Notes: generated by a model not told the origin, from the letters alone. 64,000 bases of DNA from an uncultured Clostridia bacterium (GCA_934464705.1 CAKSKB010000015.1:7186-71185), one strand, 5' to 3'; shown: positions 25,428-34,539, numbered from the stretch's first letter. Translations and numbers: made by a program.

Positions 25428-25836
25428 TGTACACCTCGCTGATTTCCGACAGAAGCTCATAAAGGCGTTCAAATCCGCCCTTCAGGTATAAATAACCCAC
25501 AAGCGACTCAAACCCCGTTGCGCGGTGATAATCACCCACATCCGCATTTTTCGGAACGGTACCGGGTTTAGCGTTTCTTCCGCGCTTAAAAATGCGCAGT
25601 TCTTCTTCTGTCAGTCTGTTTTCAAGTTTTTTTATAATTTCGCTCTGCGCCGCAGCGCTGACATAGTGCTTTGAAAGCCTGTGCAGTTCATTTACGGGGA
25701 GATTACCCTGTTTTATAAGGTTTGTTCTGATAAAGACCTCGTAAACGGCGTCACCTATGTATGCCAAAAGAAGCGGAGAATACTCCTCCGGCTTCTTTTT
25801 TTGCTGTGAAATTAAGCTTTCAAGCAGTTCATTCAT
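25420..25836 (-). CDS. mrnC: Mini-ribonuclease III
   Basis: About 138 residues, an RNase III catalytic domain without the RNA-binding domain; matures 23S rRNA in Firmicutes. LLLAYIGDAVYEVFIRTNLI holds the signature with the catalytic Asp, and ATGFESLVGYLYLKGG has the second acidic motif. The ATG at 25836 overlaps the cysS stop (ATGA); a GTG at 25848 is possible. Its position right after cysS is typical of Firmicutes. Confidence 0.93.
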   Translation of the reverse strand: MNELLESLISQQKKKPEEYSPLLLAYIGDAVYEVFIRTNLIKQGNLPVNELHRLSKHYVSAAAQSEIIKKLENRLTEEELRIFKRGRNAKPGTVPKNADVGDYHRATGFESLVGYLYLKGGFERLYELLSEISEVYNG

Positions 25837-27221
25837 ATTCTTTTCCACTTTACTCCCTGCGGAGCATCCTCCAAAATAATGCCTTTTGCTTTAAGTTCAT
25901 CCCTGATTCTGTCAGCCTCGGCAAAGTTCTTTGCTTTTCTTGCCGCCTGCCTTTTTTCAATCATTTCTTCAATTTCGGAATCGAGATTTTCCTCCTCCAA
26001 AACTCCGAAACAGCCGATGACATCCGAAAACTTCTTAAAATACGAAAGCAATCTGTCGACGGTTTTGTGAGAATGAGGCTTACCGTCAATCATTACGGAA
26101 TTTATATCCCTTACCATATCGAATATTGCGGCAATTGCGTCCGCCGTGTTAAGGTCATCGTCCATAGCGGCGTCAAACTTATCCTCAAAGCCGCACAGCG
26201 CCTTTTCGGCGTCTGTTTCGGGGGCGTCCTCACCCTTTTTGAGGAATTTAAGATTTTCTATGCAGGTATTTATTCTTTCAAGCGAAGTTTCCGCCTGTGT
26301 CATAAGGTCACGGCTGAAATTAATCGGGCTTCTGTAATGCGCCGACAGCATGAAAAACCTTATAACGCTGTAGTCGAAATCCTTTGCGATATCGCGCACC
26401 GTAAAGAAATTGCCGAGAGATTTTGACATCTTTTTATTATCGATATTGATATAGCCGTTGTGCATCCAGTAATTCGCAAAATTGCAGCCGTTTGCACACT
26501 CGCTCTGCGCAATTTCATTTTCGTGATGAGGGAAAATCAAATCCTGACCGCCGCAGTGAATATCGATTGTTTTGCCGAGATATTTATTCGCCATTGCAGA
26601 GCACTCTATATGCCAGCCGGGTCTTCCCATACCCCAGGGCGACTGCCACGCAGGTTCGCCCTCCTTCTGTTTTTTCCAGACGGCAAAATCCATAGCGTCC
26701 TCTTTGCGCTCGTCAACCGAAATTCTTGCACCGGCTTCCAAATCCTCGAGCGGCTGATGCGAAAGCTTGCCGTACTCACCGAATTTTTTTGAACGGAAAT
26801 AAACATCGCCGTCCACATTGTAAGCAAAGCCTTTTTCCTCAAGAGCCTTGATGATATCGATAATTGCGTCAATATTTTCGGTAGCCTTAGGGTGCACCGT
26901 AGCCGGTCTTATACCGAGGGCGGAAGCGTCTTTGAAATATTCGGCAATAAATCTTTCTCCAAGCTCCTTAACCGTGATTCCTTCGCGGTTGGCACGGTTA
27001 ATCATCTTATCGTCAATATCGGTAAAATTCTGAACAAATGTAACCTTGTAACCTTTATATTCAAGGTATCTTCTCAAAGTATCAAAGACAATGAACGGTC
27101 TTGCGTTGCCGATATGGAAATAATCGTAAACGGTCGGACCGCAGGCATAAATTTTAGCCTCTCCGGGAGTAATCGGAACGAATTCGTCCTTTTGTCTTGT
27201 AAGCGTGTTAAAAATCCTCAT
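25833..27221 (-). CDS. cysS: Cysteinyl-tRNA synthetase
   Basis: Class I enzyme charging tRNA-Cys, 462 residues from the ATG at 27221. HIGH motif as YFHIGNARPF, KMSKS as KKMSKSLGNF, and zinc ligands in CGPTVYD and GWHIECSAM. Full length. It lies 23 bases after leuS with no T-box between, so it depends on the upstream operon promoter. Confidence 0.97.
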   Translation of the reverse strand: MRIFNTLTRQKDEFVPITPGEAKIYACGPTVYDYFHIGNARPFIVFDTLRRYLEYKGYKVTFVQNFTDIDDKMINRANREGITVKELGERFIAEYFKDASALGIRPATVHPKATENIDAIIDIIKALEEKGFAYNVDGDVYFRSKKFGEYGKLSHQPLEDLEAGARISVDERKEDAMDFAVWKKQKEGEPAWQSPWGMGRPGWHIECSAMANKYLGKTIDIHCGGQDLIFPHHENEIAQSECANGCNFANYWMHNGYINIDNKKMSKSLGNFFTVRDIAKDFDYSVIRFFMLSAHYRSPINFSRDLMTQAETSLERINTCIENLKFLKKGEDAPETDAEKALCGFEDKFDAAMDDDLNTADAIAAIFDMVRDINSVMIDGKPHSHKTVDRLLSYFKKFSDVIGCFGVLEEENLDSEIEEMIEKRQAARKAKNFAEADRIRDELKAKGIILEDAPQGVKWKRI

Positions 27222-27244
27222 ATCCGTCAAATCCCTTATAAAAT

Positions 27245-29656
27245 TTATTTTACAACGATATTTACAAGTCTTTTCGGCACGACAATTGTTTTCACAACCG
27301 TTTTTCCGCCGATAAGTTCTTTTATTTTTTCGTTTTCAAGAGCCGAAGCCTTAATTTCGTCAGCGCCGGAATCGGCTGCGAAATTCATTTTTTCCTTAAC
27401 CTTGCCGTTGATCTGGATAACATATTCAATAACATCGTCCAGAGTTTTAGACTCATCGTACTCGGGCCAGGGCGCAAGCGAGCAAAGCCCGTCAAAGCCG
27501 CTCATTTCCCAAAGTTCCTCGGTCATATGCGGAGCAAAGGGGTTAAGCAGAAGCAGGAAGGTTTTATATTCCGCCTTCGTTATGCTGCCCTTTGACGAAA
27601 ATGCGTTAATAAGGCTCATGAGTTCCGCAACCGCAGTGTTGAACTTCATTCTTTCGATATCGCCGTCAACCTTTTTGACAGCCTTATGGATTGCCTTTTC
27701 AAGCTCCGGAGAATAACCGTCGCCGTCCGTCACGATATTCTGAAGAGCCCAAACCCTTTCGAGGAACTTTCTGCAGCCCTTTACACCGTTTACCGACCAC
27801 GGCGTAGCCTGATCGAAAGCGCCTATGAACATTTCGTAAAGCCTGAATGTGTCGGCGCCGTATTCGTTTACTATATCGTCCGGATTTATGACATTTCCTC
27901 TCGATTTGGACATTTTCTCGCCGTTTTCGCCGAGAATCATGCCGTGGGAGGTTCTCTTCATGTAAGGCTCCTTCGTAGGAACAACTCCGATATCATAAAG
28001 GAACTTATGCCAGAATCTCGAATAAAGCAGATGAAGCGTAGTGTGCTCCATGCCGCCGTTGTACCAGTCAACCGGAAGCCAGTATTTAAGAAGCTCCTTG
28101 CTGCAAAGCTCCTTGTCGTTTTTAGGGTCAAGGTAACGAAGGAAGTACCACGAAGACCCTGCCCACTGAGGCATTGTGTCGGTTTCTCTCGTAGCCGGAG
28201 CGCCGCACTTGGGGCAGGCGGTGTGAATCCAGTCGGTTTTCGCAAGAGGCGACTGACCGTCATCTGTCATTTCAAAGTCTTTTATGTCCGGAAGCGTCAG
28301 CGGAAGCTCATTTTCCGGAACCGGAACCCAGCCGCATTTTTCGCAGTATACAAGCGGAATAGGCTCACCCCAGTATCTCTGACGGGAAAATACCCAGTCA
28401 CGAAGCTTATAGTTAACCTTTCTTTTTCCAAGACCGTTCTTTTCAAGGTAGTCAATCATTGCGGCGATTGCGTCCTTAACCTCCATGCCGTCAAGGAATC
28501 CCGAATTAACCATTTTTCCCTTTGCAACATCGGTGTAGGGTTCTTCCTGAACATTCCTTCCGCCGCCGACTACTTCGATTATCGGAAGATTGAATTTTTT
28601 CGCAAAATCCCAGTCGCGGTCGTCATGTGCCGGAACCGCCATAATTGCGCCGGTGCCGTATGTCATGAGAACATAGTCCGAAATCCAGACGGGAATTTCC
28701 TTGTCAGTTATCGGATTCACAGCAGTAATGCCTTTAAGGCATACGCCGGTCTTATCCTTTGCAAGCTCGGTTCTTTCAAATTCGGATTTTCTTGCAGCTT
28801 CCGCCTTGTAAGAGAGAACCTCGTCGTAATTTTCGATTTTATCCTTCATCTTTTCGATGAACGGATGCTCGGGCGACAAAACCATATATGTCGCACCGAA
28901 AAGCGTATCGCATCTTGTGGTGTAAACAGTAACCTTTTCGTCTCCGGGGAGAAGCCTGAAATCAACCTCCGCACCCTCGGAGCGGCCGATCCAGTTTTTC
29001 TGCTGAACCTTAACTTTTTCGATAAAATCAACCTCGTCAAGGTCATCGATAAGCCTCTGCGCATACTCGGTTATTTTAAGCATCCACTGGCTTTTGAGTT
29101 TCTGTACAACCTCACCGCCGCAGCGCTCGCACACACCGTTTACAACCTCTTCGTTCGCAAGCCCGACTTTACAGCTTGTGCACCAGTTTATGGGCATTTC
29201 CTGCTTATATGCAAGCCCCTTCTCGAAAAGCTTGAGGAAAATCCACTGCGTCCACTTGTAATATCCGGGGTCGGTCGTATTGATTTCCCTTTCCCAGTCG
29301 AACGCAAAACCGAGAGATTTAAGCTGACGCTTAAAATTGGCAACATTCTGCTCCGTTACGATTCTCGGGTGAATGTGATTTTTTATAGCATAATTTTCCG
29401 TAGGCAGACCGAATGCGTCCCAGCCCATGGGGTAAAGTACATTATACCCCTGCATCCTCTTTTTTCTTGTAACAATATCCAGTGCGGTGTAGCTTCTCGG
29501 GTGTCCCACATGAAGCCCCTGCCCGGAGGGGTAAGGGAACTCGACAAGTCCGTAAAATTTAGGCTTGGAAAAATCGTTTTCCGCGCGGAAGGCATGAACA
29601 TCCTCCCACTTTTTCTGCCATTTCGGCTCAAAATCCGAAGGGTTGTAATCTCTCAT
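27245..29656 (-). CDS. leuS: Leucyl-tRNA synthetase
   Basis: Class I enzyme of 803 residues. HIGH motif GLHVGHPRSYTALD near residue 50, the CP1 editing domain (TRCDTLFGATYMVLSPEHP, then GTGAIMAVPAHDDRDWDFA), the zinc motif CEKCGWVPV, and KMSKSRGNVINPDD near residue 575. Full length and intact. It is 29 bases after rsfS; no T-box leader is present. Confidence 0.98.
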   Translation of the reverse strand: MRDYNPSDFEPKWQKKWEDVHAFRAENDFSKPKFYGLVEFPYPSGQGLHVGHPRSYTALDIVTRKKRMQGYNVLYPMGWDAFGLPTENYAIKNHIHPRIVTEQNVANFKRQLKSLGFAFDWEREINTTDPGYYKWTQWIFLKLFEKGLAYKQEMPINWCTSCKVGLANEEVVNGVCERCGGEVVQKLKSQWMLKITEYAQRLIDDLDEVDFIEKVKVQQKNWIGRSEGAEVDFRLLPGDEKVTVYTTRCDTLFGATYMVLSPEHPFIEKMKDKIENYDEVLSYKAEAARKSEFERTELAKDKTGVCLKGITAVNPITDKEIPVWISDYVLMTYGTGAIMAVPAHDDRDWDFAKKFNLPIIEVVGGGRNVQEEPYTDVAKGKMVNSGFLDGMEVKDAIAAMIDYLEKNGLGKRKVNYKLRDWVFSRQRYWGEPIPLVYCEKCGWVPVPENELPLTLPDIKDFEMTDDGQSPLAKTDWIHTACPKCGAPATRETDTMPQWAGSSWYFLRYLDPKNDKELCSKELLKYWLPVDWYNGGMEHTTLHLLYSRFWHKFLYDIGVVPTKEPYMKRTSHGMILGENGEKMSKSRGNVINPDDIVNEYGADTFRLYEMFIGAFDQATPWSVNGVKGCRKFLERVWALQNIVTDGDGYSPELEKAIHKAVKKVDGDIERMKFNTAVAELMSLINAFSSKGSITKAEYKTFLLLLNPFAPHMTEELWEMSGFDGLCSLAPWPEYDESKTLDDVIEYVIQINGKVKEKMNFAADSGADEIKASALENEKIKELIGGKTVVKTIVVPKRLVNIVVK

Positions 29657-29685
29657 AGCAAACGAACCTTTCTATATAAAATACA

Positions 29686-30039
29686 TTAATCTACAATAGT
29701 TTTAATATCGATTTTCTTTCCGTCCTCCCAGAGATGCTCAAGACCGTAAAACTCTCTCGATTCCCTGTCGAAAACATGAACGATAACATCGCCGAAATCA
29801 AGAAGAATCCAGCTTTCGCCCCTGTAGCCTTCCCTGTGGTGAAGCTCAAAGCCTTCTTCCTTTGCCTTTTCCTCGGCGGCGTCCGCCAGAGCGCGCACCT
29901 GCGTCGAAGAATTACCCGTTGCGATAACGAAATAATCCCCGAGGTCCGTAACTTCGCTTACATCGATAACCTCTATATCCTGCGCAAGCTTTTCATCAAG
30001 CGCCGAAACAACCGTTTTCATTAATTTTTCAATCACGCA
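29686..30039 (-). CDS. rsfS: Ribosomal silencing factor RsfS
   Basis: Binds ribosomal protein L14 and blocks subunit joining during starvation. About 117 residues from a GTG at 30039 with GAGG eight bases upstream; the ATG at 30021 is an alternative. DLGDYFVIATGNSSTQVRAL and ESWILLDFGDVIVHVFD are the Iojap-family signatures. The start overlaps the nadD-yqeK fusion end, a linkage conserved in Firmicutes. Confidence 0.93.
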   Translation of the reverse strand, partial: CVIEKLMKTVVSALDEKLAQDIEVIDVSEVTDLGDYFVIATGNSSTQVRALADAAEEKAKEEGFELHHREGYRGESWILLDFGDVIVHVFDRESREFYGLEHLWEDGKKIDIKTIVD

Positions 30040-31201
30040 TTTCACCTCGTATAAGAGAATTTCTTGCTTCAAGCGTATCGGTATGAATCTCCGCACCCTT
30101 TGAAATCAGGAATGAAATCGTGCTGTCAAGCGACGCCCTGCACGCACCGTCAAGATTTTCAAGGCTTAGCCTGCGAAGTTCCTCCACGCCTCCGTAATCT
30201 CTCGAAGGCTCAATACAATCCGCAAGATAAATGATTTTCGTAAGAAGCGGCATATCCTTCCGCCCCGTTGTATGGTACCTGACAGCGTCCAGAATATCGC
30301 CGTCGGTAATTCCGAGTTCAAAAAACGCAATGCCTTCCGCGGCGATTCCGTGCAGAAGTGTTTCCTGCCGTTTTTGAAGCTCATCTGTTATTATATCATA
30401 CTTTTCGCACAATTTCAACATTTCCGGCAAACTTAAATTTTTTGCAGAATCGTGAACAAGTGCGGCAATTCTCGCTTTGCCTGTATCGGCGCCGTATTTT
30501 TCCGCCAGACGCACGGCAGCGTCCCTCACACCGAGAGTATGTTCAAATCTTTTCGGTTTGAGTTTTTTCTTAACAAATTCCTCGATTTCCGATTCGCTCG
30601 CCGCTTTGGGATAAAGATTATTTTCCCTGATATATTCATAAACTCCGCAAGGCACAAGCTCCGAAAAGCTCTCGCCCAAAGCGGCTCTGCGCCTTATTTC
30701 CGTTGAAGAATCCTCAATGCTTCCGCCGTTCAAAATCACACATTCGGGAAACAGATCCTTCGCCTCGGCTTCGTCATATCCCGGTCTTTTAACGATTGCA
30801 AGCGTTGCAAGCGTTCTGATAATCTCAGGCTTATGCCAGCTTTTGATGTTTTGTATATTGTCCGCACCGACAACAAAGAAAATTTCGGCGTCCATACCGT
30901 AAACGCTCCTCAGATACGCCAGCGTTTCGGAGGTATACGAAAGTTCACTGCTTTCCGCCTCGAATCCGCACACCTTTGCCCTGCCGCCGAACCGCTCCGA
31001 AACCGCAATCCGGAGCATATTCATGCGGTCTTTTGCCGTATTCATAAGCTTTATTTTGTGCGGAGGCCTCCCCGCCGGCATAAAAATAAGTTCATCGGGA
31101 GAAAGCTCCCTGTCCGCAATCTCGGCGCATTTTATGTGACCGTTATGAACGGGGTCGAACACACCGCCGAAAACGGCAATTCTTTTGCGTCCGTTACTCA
31201 T
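30029..31201 (-). CDS. nadD: Fused nicotinate-nucleotide adenylyltransferase and YqeK-type HD hydrolase
   Basis: 390 residues joining two enzymes that are usually separate neighbours. Residues ~1-195 are NadD (GGVFDPVHNGHIKCAE with the HxGH motif; SSTEIRRRAALGES), which makes deamido-NAD from nicotinate mononucleotide. Residues ~200-390 are the HD-domain YqeK family (HTLGVRDAAVRLAEKYG; ALVHDSAKNLSL with the HD pair), known to hydrolyse diadenosine tetraphosphate symmetrically. No stop or frameshift lies between the parts. The ribosome site is AAGGG. Confidence 0.93.
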   Translation of the reverse strand: MSNGRKRIAVFGGVFDPVHNGHIKCAEIADRELSPDELIFMPAGRPPHKIKLMNTAKDRMNMLRIAVSERFGGRAKVCGFEAESSELSYTSETLAYLRSVYGMDAEIFFVVGADNIQNIKSWHKPEIIRTLATLAIVKRPGYDEAEAKDLFPECVILNGGSIEDSSTEIRRRAALGESFSELVPCGVYEYIRENNLYPKAASESEIEEFVKKKLKPKRFEHTLGVRDAAVRLAEKYGADTGKARIAALVHDSAKNLSLPEMLKLCEKYDIITDELQKRQETLLHGIAAEGIAFFELGITDGDILDAVRYHTTGRKDMPLLTKIIYLADCIEPSRDYGGVEELRRLSLENLDGACRASLDSTISFLISKGAEIHTDTLEARNSLIRGEMRD

Positions 31202-31207
31202 AAAAAA

Positions 31208-31609
31208 TCAGCCCTTTTTGCGGAATGTTTTTCTTTCCGTTTTTTTGAAATCCGTATTTTTGCCGTTGATTTTCTTTTTGGAATTAGGCTTAACCTTTAC
31301 CGTTTTAGGCTTCGGTTCGCCCGGAAGAATTATTTTCTTATGCTCCCGGGAGCGCTTATATATAACAAACTTATTGCCGACAACCGAAACCGGATTTGCG
31401 CCGACCGATGAGCATATTTCATCGCACGCCTCCCGAGCGGTATAGCCGGAATTATTGAGCACATGAAGCTTTATAAGTTCCCTCGCTTCAAGCGTGTCAA
31501 ACACCTGTTTTATCATGTTGGAATTAATTCCGCCCTTGCCTATCTGAAAAATAACCTGCATATCGTTCGAGAGCGAACGAAGATACGCCCTCTGCTTACT
31601 GTCTAACAT
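31208..31609 (-). CDS. yhbY: YhbY-type CRM-domain RNA-binding protein
   Basis: 133 residues from the ATG at 31609 (AGGAG upstream). Residues ~1-95 are the CRM domain (VIFQIGKGGINSNMIKQVFD, with the GKGG loop), which binds pre-50S ribosomal RNA. The last ~35 residues are a lysine-rich tail. It lies between obg and nadD, as in many Firmicutes. Confidence 0.9.
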   Translation of the reverse strand: MLDSKQRAYLRSLSNDMQVIFQIGKGGINSNMIKQVFDTLEARELIKLHVLNNSGYTAREACDEICSSVGANPVSVVGNKFVIYKRSREHKKIILPGEPKPKTVKVKPNSKKKINGKNTDFKKTERKTFRKKG

Positions 31610-31624
31610 CAATTTTCTCCTAAA

Positions 31625-32911
31625 TTAATTAATAAAATCAAATTCAAAATCAAGCATCCTCACCGTGTCACCCTCCTCAACGCCTGCCGCAAGGAGAGAA
31701 TCTATAATGCCGGTGCTCCTCAATGACCTCTGGAAAAATGCAACCGATTCATTATCCGCAAAATTTGTTGACGCCATTATTTTATAAACGAGCGTTCCGG
31801 AAACAACATATGTTCCGTCGTCATCAATATTTATTTCATAAGTGAGTTTTTCCTTGTTGTCGAATGCCGCCGGAGCGGTTTCCTCAACATCATAAAGCTT
31901 CGGAACAGGCAGCTTTGAAAGCATTTCCGCCGTGTAGTCCATAAGCGCGTCGACGCCGCTTCTCGTTGCGGCGCTGATTTCAAACACCTTGTATCCCCTT
32001 GCTTCCATTTCGTTTTTGAACCGTTCAAACGGTTCTCTGTCAAACAAAAGGTCTGTCTTGTTCGCCGCAATGATCTGCGGCTTCTCGCAAAGCAAATCGC
32101 TGTATTTTGAAAGTTCCGCATTTATGGTATCAAAATCCTCTATGGGGTCACGGCCCTCGCTGCCGGAAACATCAACCACATGTATAAGAAGCCTTGTTCT
32201 TTCAACATGGCGCAAAAACTCATGCCCGAGTCCCACGCCCTCATGCGCACCCTCGATAATTCCCGGAATATCTGCCATAACAAAGCTGACGCCGCCGTTT
32301 CTCTTAACCACGCCGAGGTTCGGTATAATCGTTGTAAAGTGGTAATTTGCAATCTTGGGTTTAGCTTCGCTTACAACTGACAAAAGCGTTGATTTCCCGA
32401 CATTCGGGAAACCCAAAAGCCCGACATCCGCCAAAAGCTTAAGTTCCAGAATAACTGTTCGTTCGCCGCCGGGAAGACCGCTTTTTGCAAAAGCCGGAGC
32501 CTGCCTTGTAGGCGTTGCAAAATGCTGATTACCCCAGCCGCCCTTGCCGCCTTTTGCGGCAACAAAACGCTTGCAGTCATAACTCATATCGGCAATAACA
32601 AGCCCTGTAACCGCATCTTTGATGACCGTCCCTTCCGGAACCTTGATAACCAGGTCGGCGCCATCCTTCCCGAAACACTTTTTTGCCGTACCGTCGCCGC
32701 CCCGTTCGGCGGCATATTTCTTTTTATATTTCAAATCCATAAGGGTGGTCAGTTTTTCGTCCACCTCAAATATAACATCTCCGCCGCAGCCGCCGTCGCC
32801 GCCGTCCGGACCGCCTGCCGCAACATACTTTTCACGCCTGAACGAAACGCAGCCGTTGCCGCCGTTCCCGGCTTTTATTTCAAGCTGAGCCGTGTCTGTA
32901 AACACTGCCAT
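31625..32911 (-). CDS. obg: Obg/CgtA GTPase
   Basis: Essential ribosome-assembly and stress GTPase, 428 residues from the ATG at 32911 (GGAGG seven bases upstream; the ATG at 32917 is too close to it). Glycine-rich Obg fold at 1-155 (AAGGPDGGDGGCGGDVIFEV), G domain with GFPNVGKST, DIPG and NKTDLL, and an OCT domain at the C terminus (ASTNFADNESVAFFQRSL). All parts are intact. Confidence 0.97.
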   Translation of the reverse strand: MAVFTDTAQLEIKAGNGGNGCVSFRREKYVAAGGPDGGDGGCGGDVIFEVDEKLTTLMDLKYKKKYAAERGGDGTAKKCFGKDGADLVIKVPEGTVIKDAVTGLVIADMSYDCKRFVAAKGGKGGWGNQHFATPTRQAPAFAKSGLPGGERTVILELKLLADVGLLGFPNVGKSTLLSVVSEAKPKIANYHFTTIIPNLGVVKRNGGVSFVMADIPGIIEGAHEGVGLGHEFLRHVERTRLLIHVVDVSGSEGRDPIEDFDTINAELSKYSDLLCEKPQIIAANKTDLLFDREPFERFKNEMEARGYKVFEISAATRSGVDALMDYTAEMLSKLPVPKLYDVEETAPAAFDNKEKLTYEINIDDDGTYVVSGTLVYKIMASTNFADNESVAFFQRSLRSTGIIDSLLAAGVEEGDTVRMLDFEFDFIN

Positions 32912-32928
32912 AGACATACCTCCAAATC

Positions 32929-33073
32929 AAAAAAGGGACTGCGGCAAAAGGAACACACAAAAGATTTTCAAAGCCAACGCCCCATATGCACCCGACCGCA
33001 GGGAGCGGAAGGCACAAGTATATAGGGGGATGGCGCAAGACCTCCCGTGAATTCATTTTGCTGCAGCCCCTTT
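32929..33073 (-). ncRNA. ssrS: Long-hairpin RNA, probable 6S RNA
   Basis: The 187-base gap between rpmA and obg folds into one long imperfect hairpin on the minus strand. The ends pair (AAAGGG-GCTGC-GCAAAA with TTTTGC-GCAG-CCCTTT), there is a central unpaired zone, and the apical part pairs again (CCCC-TATAT with ATAT-GGGG; GCCA with TGGC; CCGC with GCGG). A T-run follows the 3' end, just before the obg ribosome site. This shape fits 6S RNA, which binds RNA polymerase; another structured leader cannot be excluded. Confidence 0.55.
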
Positions 33074-33105
33074 AACCACTGCTCTGATGAGTGGCGAACA
33101 CGCAA

Positions 33106-33390
33106 TTACTGAGCGATTGAATAAACGCTAACCTGCTTTTTATCTCTGCCCTTGCGCTCGAACTTAACCTTGCCGTCAATGAGTGCAAAGAGAGTATCAT
33201 CGCTGCCGATACCAACATTGGTTCCGGGATGAATCTTAGTTCCTCTCTGTCTTACGAGAATATTGCCGGCGAGAACGAACTGACCGTCCGCACGCTTAGC
33301 GCCGAGTCTTTTGGATTCGGAATCTCTGCCGTTCTTTGTGCTGCCGACACCCTTTTTATGAGCCAGCGCCTGAATATTAATAGTAAACAT
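33106..33390 (-). CDS. rpmA: 50S ribosomal protein L27
   Basis: 94 residues. The mature part begins AHKKGVGSTKNGRDSESKRL as usual; it reaches the peptidyl-transferase centre. A nine-residue N-terminal extension, MFTINIQAL, precedes it, as in Firmicutes where Prp protease removes it. Here the expected Phe at the cleavage site is replaced by Leu (AL before AHKK), although Prp is encoded directly upstream. Confidence 0.97.
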   Translation of the reverse strand: MFTINIQALAHKKGVGSTKNGRDSESKRLGAKRADGQFVLAGNILVRQRGTKIHPGTNVGIGSDDTLFALIDGKVKFERKGRDKKQVSVYSIAQ

Positions 33391-33394
33391 GGTA

Positions 33395-33709
33395 TTATTC
33401 CTCCATTACCGTTATTTTTAAAAATTTGTCATACTGCTGCGAAAGCTGCCCGAGAAAAACCTCAAGCGTTTCAAGATAGCTTTGCGCAATATCCGACGGC
33501 TCGAAGAGCGAAAACTCAATACCGCCGTCAAAAACCGCATATTCGCAGCGAAGTTTTTCGGTATCCTCAATGCCGAGGATTGCAAACTGGGCGGCACTTG
33601 ACGCTGCTGCGCACACAATGTCGCTGCCCGCATCCGCATAGCCCGAATGACCCGAAAGCTCAAAGGCAAATATTCTGCCCTTCTTCTTATGAAGCCTTAC
33701 TTCTATCAT
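33395..33709 (-). CDS. prp: Ribosomal-processing cysteine protease Prp
   Basis: 104 residues. The catalytic pair is visible in GHSGYADAGSDIVCAAASSA: His and Cys at the family spacing. Cleaves the N-terminal extension of L27. It lies between rplU and rpmA, the conserved Firmicutes order, with gaps of only four to five bases. Confidence 0.95.
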   Translation of the reverse strand: MIEVRLHKKKGRIFAFELSGHSGYADAGSDIVCAAASSAAQFAILGIEDTEKLRCEYAVFDGGIEFSLFEPSDIAQSYLETLEVFLGQLSQQYDKFLKITVMEE

Positions 33710-33714
33710 TATGA

Positions 33715-34023
33715 TTAACCGATATTTTCGATTTTAACCTTTGTGAAGTACTGACGGTGACCCTGCTTTTTGTGATAACCCTTTTTCGGCTTATACTTAT
33801 AAACGATAATCTTTTTAAGACGAGCGTTTTTAAGAACCGTAGCTTCAACCTTTGCGCCGTCCACATAAGGAGCACCGCACTTGAAACCGTCGTCACCGGA
33901 TACTGCGATTACCTTATCGAAAGTAACCTTTTCACCTTCGTCAACACCCAATTTTTCGACATTAATAATATCGCCGACCTTAACCTGATACTGTTTTCCG
34001 CCTGTTTCGATTACAGCATACAT
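33715..34023 (-). CDS. rplU: 50S ribosomal protein L21
   Basis: 102 residues, MYAVIETGGKQYQVKVGDII at the start and YKPKKGYHKKQGHRQ near the end, typical of L21. First gene of the long operon. The ribosome site is AGGAGGTG. A structured 5' leader precedes it. Confidence 0.97.
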   Translation of the reverse strand: MYAVIETGGKQYQVKVGDIINVEKLGVDEGEKVTFDKVIAVSGDDGFKCGAPYVDGAKVEATVLKNARLKKIIVYKYKPKKGYHKKQGHRQYFTKVKIENIG

Positions 34024-34105
34024 AATGCTGCACCTCCTGTTTTAATCAAACTCGCTAAGCCAAAGGTACCCGAAAGGATTTAAAAACCTTGCTTATGCGG
34101 CAATC
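34024..34105 (-). promoter_or_regulatory. Structured rplU leader (candidate L21 autoregulatory leader)
   Basis: The leader on the minus strand folds into nested stems: CGC-TAAGC pairs with GCTTA-GCG, and CAAGGT with ACCTTTG, with a loop of about 17 bases. L21 leaders in Firmicutes are known autoregulatory RNA elements; the position and shape fit, but I could not compare with a covariance model. Confidence 0.5.
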
Positions 34106-34108
34106 ATT

Positions 34109-34137
34109 AGTTTACCACATTTAAAGCCGTTTGTCAA
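34109..34137 (-). promoter_or_regulatory. Promoter of the rplU operon
   Basis: TTGACA (34132-34137), 17-base spacer, TAAACT (34109-34114) on the minus strand, about 85 bases before the rplU ATG. This probably drives the operon down to the phosphatase at 21826, since no other clear promoter or terminator interrupts it. Confidence 0.8.
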
Positions 34138-34206
34138 GGGTTTTTGTGCATTTTTTCAAATTTTACGAATATAGTTATTTAATGTGGTAAACCGGTCTCT
34201 TTTTTT

Positions 34207-34539
34207 CTAAATAGTTTTATACAATTTATCCAACTGTTCATATAATTCGGGCAAATCATCTTTGACAATATCCCATATAAGAACGAAATTCACACCTTCG
34301 TAATCGTGGACTATTCTGTTGCGAAGCCCATACATAACACGCCAAGGAATGGATTTGTGATTTTCTTCAAAATCCTTGTCAATTCTATTTGCAAGTTCAC
34401 CTATCTGACTGAGATTAAAAACACAGGCTTCCACAAGAATCGAATTACCGATAAAATCATCATACTCTGAATTTTTTGTATAATCAATAACTTTCGAAAT
34501 ATATTTTAATATTTTTTCAACAATTATTTTATTCTTCAT
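34207..34539 (-). CDS. HepT-like HEPN toxin
   Basis: 110-residue all-helical HEPN (DUF86) RNase. The motif RNRIVHDY (near residue 72) is the exact RX4HXY signature: Arg and His form the RNase site, and the Tyr is the residue that MntA AMPylates in studied pairs. It overlaps the end of the nucleotidyltransferase gene by 11 bases. Likely cleaves RNA or tRNA when not neutralised. Confidence 0.9.
   Translation of the reverse strand: MKNKIIVEKILKYISKVIDYTKNSEYDDFIGNSILVEACVFNLSQIGELANRIDKDFEENHKSIPWRVMYGLRNRIVHDYEGVNFVLIWDIVKDDLPELYEQLDKLYKTI

Noticed and set aside
29657..29685. T-box leader for leuS or cysS
   Set aside because: The gaps before these genes are only 29 and 23 bases, too short for a T-box.
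27686..29689. Long open frame (667 codons) on the plus strand opposite leuS
   Set aside because: Shadow of the leuS coding bias; no domain, no ribosome site, and leuS is unmistakable.
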